From the NCBI GenBank assembly GCA_964434575.1, contig CAYSWB010000007.1:1-64000 (forward strand): a stretch of DNA of 64,000 bases. Reading direction: 5' to 3'. How positions within the stretch are numbered: the stretch's first letter is position 1; each line of letters begins with the position of its first letter. Below the pieces are notes generated by a model that searched no databases, had not been told where the DNA came from, and worked only from the letters and a program-made list of their open reading frames with translations. A program made the translations under genes and the position numbers. Origin of the DNA: DAORHV01 sp964434575. GTDB taxonomy: Bacteria; Patescibacteriota; Gracilibacteria; Peribacterales; Peribacteraceae. Positions 56,201 through 62,616 of this stretch are shown here, piece after piece.

Positions 56201-59200
56201 ACGAGAACACGTACTTGCCGTCCTGCACGCGCACGAACGTGGCGACTCGCAGCTTTCCGGCCGGCGTGCGAATGGTGTATTCCTGGCCGGGAACGATCCT
56301 GCGGGCATCGAAGGCATCACTCCTGCCGCACACGGCAGCGTCCAGGAGCAGCTGCGCATTGGCCCTGCCGAATACCGGCAGCAGAATGCGCGCCTTGCCG
56401 AACATCTGTGCCCCGGTGAGATTATCGATCACGCCGGGGGCATTGTGCGCATCGAGCAGCGCCTTGCGCTCGGTATCGTTGAGCGTGCGTCCGATGAGCG
56501 CTTCGGCGATGAGCACGCGTGTCGCGTCGTCGACGTCGTTCTGAATCAGGAACTCCTTCAGCGCGGCCATTTGGCCGGGGTCGGCCTTCGCGGCGGCAGC
56601 CAGCTTGACGCCTTCGGCGCGCGTTTCGGGCCGGGTTTCTGGCGTCACGCTGGCCCCGGCGGTATCCGGAACCAGGACGATCGTACGGCCGTCGAGCTCC
56701 ACCGTGATCGTGCCGCTTACGTCGACGCTGACATTGCCGCCTTCCATGGTCGCCCATGCGACGACATCCGCCACGGCTTTCGTGGGATCGCCATTGGTCT
56801 GGTACTCGAACGTGGGCATCACGCGCGCCTGGGGATTGCCGGGCGTCTTGGGCTTGAAGTTCTGCCCCGCGATGATGAACAGGACCGACCAGTCTCCGAC
56901 CACGTCCTGCATTTTCTCTTCACCGACTTCCTGGGCGGTTTCCAGCACCCAGCTGCGCAGGAATTGCTTGGTGGTCACGCCTTTCGTCGCCTGCTGCTCG
57001 ATCTTGCCGAAGTACGTGAAAATGCGGTTCACCACGGGCGAGCGCGTCGCGAGGCCCTGCATGATCTTGGAATTGGCGAGCAGGGTCAGGCTCTTGCCGA
57101 TGACCGCTCCGGCTCCGGCGAAAGCAAGCGACGTGGCGAACTGCTCGGCGAACTGCTGGGCCAGCGGCTCGATGAAATGCTTCAGCGCGTCGACATGCTC
57201 CTCTCGACCCGTTTCCGGATTGAAGATTTTTTCGTCTTTGATCACGGCGCGGGCGAAGGCGCCGGTGCGGGACCTTGCGCGGTACGTCACTTTGCCGCTG
57301 CGGACATCCTCGTCGAATTCCTGATGCAGCTGGAAGCGCGCCTCGCTCACGACCTCGGACGTGAGCACGCCGGCGGTGGCCGAAATGGCCGCGATGGCGA
57401 GAGGAGACGTGATGCCAAGCGTGAAGACCGACACGACGATGGCGAGCACCACGATGGCGACCGTGATGATGAGCACGATGTTCTCCTCGAGCCACGTCCA
57501 GAACGTGCTGACGTCATACGAGGATTTGTCGACGATGTTGGCGCAGAACACCTCCAGGTCGGGCTTGCTGAGCATGGCCTCCAGGTCTTCCAGCGCCTTG
57601 ATGCGTTTGTCGATCTCCTGATCCAGCGCGGTCTTGTCCACTCCGGTGTTCACGCGGCGCAATTCCTGCAACCGGCCTTTCGCTTTGTTCACGTTGGTGC
57701 GCAGCGTGGGGTCGCGCAGCACGCCCAGCACGCTCGTCGCCTCCTGGCGCATCAGGTCGACCAGACTCTGCCGCCTGGTGCCGTCCTTGCCTGCTTCGAA
57801 CAGGCTCTGCATCAGGTTCAGCGAGCCTTGGATCTTGCCCGCGTCCGCAGTGATGCCGCGCACGGCCGGATCGGAATCGATGACGCGCAACACGTCGCGG
57901 GAGTCTTCCACGTTGCGCTTTTCCACGTCGTCAACCGATGCGAACCGGATGTTCCTGGCCGTGACGAACACGCTGTACGACGCCAGTTTGTTTTCGGGTT
58001 CGCTCGGGTTCGGCTCGCCCACCACCTGCAGCGCCGACCGGCCGTTCATGCCGCCTTCGATGCCGGACAATTGTTGATTGATTGTATTGATGGCGACGCG
58101 CCCGCCATCCGGGGGCGTGGAGTACCGCACGTCGACGCCGTGCAAGCCGCGGTTGGAACCCAAAACGTTCCTCGGATCGTCGAAGTTCTTGCCGTCGCGT
58201 TCCGTTTCGCGGCAGAGCCAGACGCCGTCGGTGCTCGAGAATACGTACTCCACCGTCAGTCCGCCGCTCTTCACGCGTACCCGGGTGTCGAAATCGATCG
58301 GCGAATCGGTCCGGTCCCAGTTCCGCTGGATGGATACTTCGCCGCCGCTTTTGGTCAGCACCTCCAGACCGCGGCGTTCCACTTCGCGCATTTCTTCCAC
58401 GCTGCGCCCGATGCGCACGAACGCCAGGTCATCGGCCTTCAGCGTGTCGAACGTGGTGACAAGCTGTTGGTAGCGCGGCGGCGTGCGCAGGTCGTTGCTG
58501 GGCACGCGGATCACGTTGCCGAACGTCGGCTTCGACGGCTGGCGGCGCAACACGGCGGTGAAGCCTCGCGGGGCACCCCCCAGCTTCATGATGAAACTCT
58601 CGTCAAACGCGACCAGGTGCTCTTTGCCCTGGACGCCGACCTTGTACAGCGGCGTCCCGCGGAACCCGATGGTCCGGCTGGTGGTCAGCTCAACCGGCAC
58701 GCTCTGGCCCTCGTACCGGCCCGAGTACGAGTCGTACTCCGCGACCGTGAACGACGTATCGGCGAACTGCCGGCGCTCGAACAACTCGCGGTTGTCGGCC
58801 GCCTGGTAGCTGCCGAGTTCCGGGCCGGCCTCGCGCGCCTCGCGGCGCCGGCGGACTTCCGGGTCGCTGCGTTCCACGAGACCGCGGCAGATGGCATTGA
58901 GCGCCTTGCGCTCGCCTTCCGGAATGGCCGGGTCGGTGAACCAATTGCCGTCCGGGTACCCGACGCGATACGACGGCTTTTCTTGGTTGAAGTGCCATTC
59001 GCCGCCAATGCCGCACGAGAACGTGCCTTTCACCGTCGCGGTCTCCACGGAATACAGAGCGAAAAAGTCATTGGCGCCGTCACCGACGCGCTTGACCGTC
59101 ACGCCGTTCTGGCCGTTCTGCGACAGCAGGAATTCCTTGGCCTGCTTGGTGAATTTCTCGCGCGGATTCTCGAAGTCTTCCGCATTGAACGGCAGCCTGC

Positions 59201-61157
59201 CGCCGCCTTTGCCGCGCAACACGACGCCTCCGCCGAAATCGACGGGGGCGGAATCGCCCTGTACCCGGATCGGCGCAAAGCGGCCGTTGCTGCGCAGCAG
59301 GTTCAGGTCCACCGAACGGCGCAGCCCGCGGGCTTGGGCGAGCAAATCGGAGTCGCGGTTGCCGGCCTGGCGGTCCACCGCCAGTTTGGTCGCGTCCTGG
59401 TCGCGGCCCTCGGCCATCGCCAGCTCCACCGGCGTCAGCTGGTTGCGCGCCTTCAGGCCGCCGATCGCCTCGGCGACGCGCTTGCCGAGATCGGGGTCCA
59501 TGCGGGCGATATCCGCGCCGTACTTCTCCCGGATTTTCAGGTAGAAACGGTCGCTCTCTTGCTGCCGGCCTTCGTTCTTCGCGACGGTGGCGTCGAAGAT
59601 CGTAAGCGCGGCCTCGAAGTGGAACATGATCTGCTGCAGTCCGGCGATGACCTGTTGTTCTTTTTGGATGGTTTCGCGCGCGGAGCGGATGTTCTTCACC
59701 AGGCGTTCGACCTTCGCCTTGTCGGCGTCTTTGCGTGTTTCATCGGCGAGGTTCTTGGTTTCGTTCTGGATGAACGTCTGTGTGCTTTCGATGTTGCGCT
59801 GCGGCTCCAGCGTGCGGTCGAGCACGAATTCGTACTTGCGGCGGATGAGGTCCTCCGGTTTACCCAGCAGGTACGCGTGCGTCACACTTACGGCCTGCGT
59901 GGGCGTCGGTTGCGGGGGCAGCACGCCGCGGCCCAGCTGCGTCGCGAGCTGCCGCATGTCCACGGGCGGGCGGAACGGAAAGCCGCTGGATTCGCAGATG
60001 GCGGGACTCAGCTTGTTGACCAGCGACACGCGCGACACGACCAAGCGCAGCGTGGTCTCGCCGTACCGCTCCGTCGCCGTCTTCACGTATTCCTCCATGG
60101 TTTTGGGGTCGAGCGGCGAGTCCGTGGTGAGCTGCTCGAACAGCTGCCGCACGGTGGTCTTCGGCGCGTCCGCCCCAAGCTCGGCCTGCTCGCCCCGCAG
60201 TCTGGCGTACTCGGTGCGGTAGCCCGGGAGCGCGTCTTCGATCGCTTTGATGCGCGCGGAAATGAGCTCGCCGGACTTGTCGTTCAGCATCCCCTGGTTC
60301 GGATACCGGGCCAGGTGGACGCGCTCTTCTTCGTTGGCGTCGATGAGCAGCTCCAGGGTTTCCACGACTCTCTGCGCGACGACCGGCGACGCGGACCTGG
60401 CGGTGTTGAACGTGATCCACGCCTGGTCGGAGCGGTCGCGCAGCGCCTGCATGGTGGCCTGGTCCCTCGGTAACGCGGCCAGCACGTCGTTGCGCTCTTT
60501 GCGGTAGCCGACAAGCGCGGCCTCGATGGCCGCACAGCGCTGCTGGACGGTGCCGCCCATGACGGCGTCGTTCCAGTCGGGCGGCTTCACGCCATCGCGC
60601 AGGTACGCCAGTTCGGCCTCGTTGGCGCGGATGACTTCGTCGCAGGCGCTGGCATGCGCCAGGCCGCCGACCTTGCGCGCGTTGACCAGCGTCACGTTGT
60701 ACGCGTCGTCCGAACGCTTGCGCAGCTGCTGGAAGCTGACGGGCCCGGCGGCATACCGGCGCACCTCGCGGACATCCTCGGGCCGCAACGATTCCAGGAA
60801 CCGGTCGATCGAGGCGCTGAATTCGGGGATGCCGGAATCCAGGTTGTCGTCATTCACGTTCACCAGCCGCCCCGCCAATCCGCCCTCCGCATCGTTGCAG
60901 GCCTTCTCCAGCGCGGGCCAGTTCGGGTTGCGCATGTCTTTGCCGATTTCCACGTGCAACCTGAGCTGGCGGATGCGCGCCTGGAGCTCGTTCACGCGGT
61001 TGATGTACGTCTTGGTGCGCTCGGCGATCTGCTCTTCGGTCGCGCCGCCGCGGCCTTCGACCTTGCCGTCGGCTTTGTTATCCAACCTGTCGAGCCTTTG
61101 CTGCTGACGCTGGATGTTGGTTTCATTCGATGCCGACTCCGGTCCGGGAGGCATCAT
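53235..61157 (-). CDS. Giant multidomain protein (2640 residues) with C-terminal calpain-like cysteine peptidase domain
   Basis: No signal peptide is present. In order there are a coiled-coil-rich N-terminus (about 10-110) and long helical regions to about 600. Modules with GxWxF...WFT...ALN.I..GL appear at about 700-800 and again near 1000-1060. A hydrophobic pair lies at about 1222-1262 (WLEENIVLIITVAIVVLAIV) and near 1335. At least five beta modules of 70-90 residues follow between about 1630 and 1965 (VRIGDAVYTF...KNTRTGERARFTRDQV). The C-terminal 260 residues resemble calpain (C2): SQQNVGNCYLVASL with Cys2383 and oxyanion Gln2377, THAYSIESV with His2588 and VVNPHD with Asn2606. The ATG overlaps the stop of the small upstream gene (ATGA). 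Function unknown; it is probably a membrane-associated, self-processing or regulated protease. Confidence 0.8.
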   Translation of the reverse strand: MMPPGPESASNETNIQRQQQRLDRLDNKADGKVEGRGGATEEQIAERTKTYINRVNELQARIRQLRLHVEIGKDMRNPNWPALEKACNDAEGGLAGRLVNVNDDNLDSGIPEFSASIDRFLESLRPEDVREVRRYAAGPVSFQQLRKRSDDAYNVTLVNARKVGGLAHASACDEVIRANEAELAYLRDGVKPPDWNDAVMGGTVQQRCAAIEAALVGYRKERNDVLAALPRDQATMQALRDRSDQAWITFNTARSASPVVAQRVVETLELLIDANEEERVHLARYPNQGMLNDKSGELISARIKAIEDALPGYRTEYARLRGEQAELGADAPKTTVRQLFEQLTTDSPLDPKTMEEYVKTATERYGETTLRLVVSRVSLVNKLSPAICESSGFPFRPPVDMRQLATQLGRGVLPPQPTPTQAVSVTHAYLLGKPEDLIRRKYEFVLDRTLEPQRNIESTQTFIQNETKNLADETRKDADKAKVERLVKNIRSARETIQKEQQVIAGLQQIMFHFEAALTIFDATVAKNEGRQQESDRFYLKIREKYGADIARMDPDLGKRVAEAIGGLKARNQLTPVELAMAEGRDQDATKLAVDRQAGNRDSDLLAQARGLRRSVDLNLLRSNGRFAPIRVQGDSAPVDFGGGVVLRGKGGGRLPFNAEDFENPREKFTKQAKEFLLSQNGQNGVTVKRVGDGANDFFALYSVETATVKGTFSCGIGGEWHFNQEKPSYRVGYPDGNWFTDPAIPEGERKALNAICRGLVERSDPEVRRRREAREAGPELGSYQAADNRELFERRQFADTSFTVAEYDSYSGRYEGQSVPVELTTSRTIGFRGTPLYKVGVQGKEHLVAFDESFIMKLGGAPRGFTAVLRRQPSKPTFGNVIRVPSNDLRTPPRYQQLVTTFDTLKADDLAFVRIGRSVEEMREVERRGLEVLTKSGGEVSIQRNWDRTDSPIDFDTRVRVKSGGLTVEYVFSSTDGVWLCRETERDGKNFDDPRNVLGSNRGLHGVDVRYSTPPDGGRVAINTINQQLSGIEGGMNGRSALQVVGEPNPSEPENKLASYSVFVTARNIRFASVDDVEKRNVEDSRDVLRVIDSDPAVRGITADAGKIQGSLNLMQSLFEAGKDGTRRQSLVDLMRQEATSVLGVLRDPTLRTNVNKAKGRLQELRRVNTGVDKTALDQEIDKRIKALEDLEAMLSKPDLEVFCANIVDKSSYDVSTFWTWLEENIVLIITVAIVVLAIVVSVFTLGITSPLAIAAISATAGVLTSEVVSEARFQLHQEFDEDVRSGKVTYRARSRTGAFARAVIKDEKIFNPETGREEHVDALKHFIEPLAQQFAEQFATSLAFAGAGAVIGKSLTLLANSKIMQGLATRSPVVNRIFTYFGKIEQQATKGVTTKQFLRSWVLETAQEVGEEKMQDVVGDWSVLFIIAGQNFKPKTPGNPQARVMPTFEYQTNGDPTKAVADVVAWATMEGGNVSVDVSGTITVELDGRTIVLVPDTAGASVTPETRPETRAEGVKLAAAAKADPGQMAALKEFLIQNDVDDATRVLIAEALIGRTLNDTERKALLDAHNAPGVIDNLTGAQMFGKARILLPVFGRANAQLLLDAAVCGRSDAFDARRIVPGQEYTIRTPAGKLRVATFVRVQDGKYVFSLDVNGVRAEASLSLNEIVGDKNYAAPRDGGNAFVSDYLRRGGTVTLALPNATGTFVFVRESSSQPDSFVMRNTTTQVEVYVSKSKVYDAVHAEVGYDEVRPPAAGKDIPELTVLTKLEQGLKVKIDGREYVFAGEPSRGKFAMEDTKTGLVKTFTQAEVVDAARAALAAPSSPDAAPGSVTDDAAAKRIAAGLPVEIRGETYVYVRLSRNEPDTYVMKRKSDGEQRRIPIAEAIAAAKVAIQAEANPAAAPKKLSKQERRAEQDVVLGREVRIGDAVYTFDGDIDEKGDLLMKNTRTGERARFTRDQVIAGRLLFKEQPAAPEAPLALTDLREGTVYLITRSSGKVERWKYVGGDIGGAPKFTSVDTNEDPSGFPISKVRRAPPDDPLPLADALPDHSDFVQDNLYRMRRSGGAVEEWRYVCPAEDGSGGRPKGRFKRVVDGKTEYRNFHLDVAQLDANGRVQPVREAVPGAVDINGIQVKPGQTLIIRPNVDGTQQELKLDSVDPAQPNIAIVKDASGVLYRIDLQLVRDWQRNTGLKPGERLVVPPIGTAAQDAKGDTVLISSMGPDGKVTVHYDPDSPRIRISRVPYKDLKNILLPLNDENAYIETGYVAPALRRVPRNGEAILLLTPKTSTSPASLEQGWIVRRTASGQLEAYNPTTRRTLPYDAERMFSPQDLRERIPALREAPESEFFRKKLDLLEGGKLPLNRSTFQHLFPPDSDFSQQNVGNCYLVASLHSLRQSPHFEILVRSAVTPIIEELDVPDPNNRGRTIRQKFTVGYDVRVPLGGGPGSKIVRVNDGDLQLAQHTVAHAYFGLNGPVGFQVLEAAYTLSVHGRDGRGQVNRKASTGGLGHEAIQRLLGFDSGEAGHIVGDAANARPISQGEIHSKQKALDFLNSFSVEKHFATANTPRLRNDTFTYTVKDVQGNDVRIHFTHAYSIESVDNVAKTVTVVNPHDTSKPITLRYNAFLETFSDISYVTVDMRRLLK

Positions 61158-61483
61158 GCGGCGTCGAAGAAATGCTTGAGCTGTTCGTCTTCATCGGCCT
61201 TTTCAAACGGCTCCTCGGCCTTGCTCAGCTGGCTCGCGGCGGCGGCGAACAAGCTATCCAATTGCACAAAGAACGCCGTATCGTTGCGCTTGGAAGCGGC
61301 GTCGATGGTCGCCGCCATCGCCTTCTGCACGACGGCGGGCTCACCCTCCAGGATGGCGCGCAGACGCGCCGCCTGTTCCGCGTTCAGCGACGGCAGCGCG
61401 CGCAGCAGCGCCTGTCGCTGCTTGGGCTTCAGCAGCCGCGACGATTCCACCAGTGTGTTGAGTGTTGGTTTTTGGGCCGACAT
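61154..61483 (-). CDS. Small helical protein coupled to the giant calpain-like gene
   Basis: The 109-residue protein begins SAQKPTLNTLVESSRLLKPK and has LLRALPSLNAEQAARLRAIL, a Leu/Pro helix-turn-helix pattern, and an acidic C-terminus (AEEPFEKADEDEQLKHFFDAA). No family is recognised. Its stop overlaps the giant gene's start (ATGA), so both are translated in step, as is common for chaperone/secretion-partner or inhibitor pairs. TATACT lies 10 nt before the ATG. A small-plus-giant pair with the same overlap lies at 62314-64000. Confidence 0.65.
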   Translation of the reverse strand: MSAQKPTLNTLVESSRLLKPKQRQALLRALPSLNAEQAARLRAILEGEPAVVQKAMAATIDAASKRNDTAFFVQLDSLFAAAASQLSKAEEPFEKADEDEQLKHFFDAA

Positions 61484-61566
61484 AAATCTCTTGAGTATAC
61501 CAGAAAAACGCCGTTTCGTGAAACGTGCTTCCCGCAAGTCGGAGCGGAGAACGGCGCTTTTGGAGC

Positions 61567-62196
61567 CTATTCCGTCAGTGTGTCCTCGTCCGTGAGGGTA
61601 TTGACGAGTCCGTAGAACGCAGCGCGTACGTCGGCCGACAAGCGTCCGATCATCGGAAAAATAATGCCCTCTTTCGTGGCGGCGGCATCGAGTGTTTTTT
61701 CATGCGGGGAACCGGGCTGTTCGCCGCGCCGATACGGGGCGAAAAATGCCTGCTCGGCATGCTCGGTTTCCGGCGCGATCCAGAGACGTCGTTTCCCCGG
61801 GTGCGCGCCATCGATTGCCACGCGCTGTTCCGGGTGGCCGACGGCAACCCAGAAATGGTACGAGGAACCGGCTTCTTCCGGCGTGACACTTGGCTTCATT
61901 AAGCCATACATAAGCTGTGTCGGCACCGGCAAATCCAGCTCCGCAACGCCATCCAAAATCGCCTGCGCCACAAACCCGCATCCACCGGCCTTCGGCATCG
62001 CCTGGGGAGACATGAACATGGCACGCGTGCCGAGGGCGATTTTCAGCTCATGATTCAGTCTGGCGCGGAGTCCGTCGAGCGCCTGCAAAAACTGGTCTTC
62101 TCGCGGACCAAAATACGCCTGTAAACCGCGCAGCAATTCCGCTTGGGAAAAGTCGCCCCCATCGAACGGTTTTTGCGACGGATACTGCGTACTCAT
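61567..62196 (-). CDS. Small protein with transglutaminase/papain-like Cys-His-Asp pattern, copy B
   Basis: The 209-residue protein has FSQAELLRGLQAYFGPREDQFLQAL (16-40), KAGGCGFVAQAILDGV (Cys73), SSYHFWVAVG (His114), EQRVAIDGAHPGK (Asp129) and AFFAPYRRGEQPGSP. Residue spacing equals that of copy A at 52210, so both have the same fold and likely the same catalytic set. The fold assignment (transglutaminase-like) rests on the C-41-H-15-D pattern with HxW and xIDG. The start at 62196 follows an AT-rich promoter; the frame is open upstream, but that DNA is promoter. It lies just upstream of the small/giant pair. Confidence 0.6.
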   Translation of the reverse strand: MSTQYPSQKPFDGGDFSQAELLRGLQAYFGPREDQFLQALDGLRARLNHELKIALGTRAMFMSPQAMPKAGGCGFVAQAILDGVAELDLPVPTQLMYGLMKPSVTPEEAGSSYHFWVAVGHPEQRVAIDGAHPGKRRLWIAPETEHAEQAFFAPYRRGEQPGSPHEKTLDAAATKEGIIFPMIGRLSADVRAAFYGLVNTLTDEDTLTE

Positions 62197-62313
62197 ATAT
62201 ATACCATACAATATTTTATAATATATGCAATATCGACAGTGATCCGCGTCGTGTCCCGGGACTTCTGAAACAACCGTTTTTCTGCTATGATTGTATGAAA
62301 ATCCAACATCCAC
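62197..62313. promoter_or_regulatory. Divergent intergenic promoter region
   Basis: On the minus strand an AT-rich run (62197-62231, with AATATTGTAT and TATATATATG) leads into copy B of the transglutaminase-like gene. On the plus strand TATGAT (62286-62291) lies 22 nt before the ATG at 62314. A GC-rich segment separates the two. Confidence 0.5.
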
Positions 62314-62616
62314 ATGACTCTCGACGATTTCATTGCCCGCGCGAAAACTTGGACGCTGTTTCCCGCCGATATTTTGGAGGCGGCCGTGAACGACGCGTTT
62401 TTCCTAGTCTTTGACGAGCGCGCCGTGCTTGCCGCAAAGCTCGACAGCATCCATACGGCATGCCGGCGAATCGATGCCGAACGCTTCCGGCGCTTCGCGG
62501 CGGCCGAGCAAGCGTTGGACGACATCCGCCGCGCGACGCTCCCCGTCGTCTATGCGGCGGTCGAACAGAGCGAGAGGGACCAGGCGTTGGACGACATCAC
62601 CAAGCAATTCGAATGA
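62314..62616 (+). CDS. Small helical protein coupled to the large right-edge gene
   Basis: The 100-residue protein is helical (TLDDFIARAKTWTLFPADILEAAV, then RRIDAERFRRFAAAEQALDDI) and ends in DDITKQFE. No family is recognised. Its stop overlaps the start of the following large gene (ATGA at 62613-62616), the same arrangement as at 61154/61157 on the other strand, although the two small proteins show no clear sequence identity. Confidence 0.6.
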   Translation: MTLDDFIARAKTWTLFPADILEAAVNDAFFLVFDERAVLAAKLDSIHTACRRIDAERFRRFAAAEQALDDIRRATLPVVYAAVEQSERDQALDDITKQFE

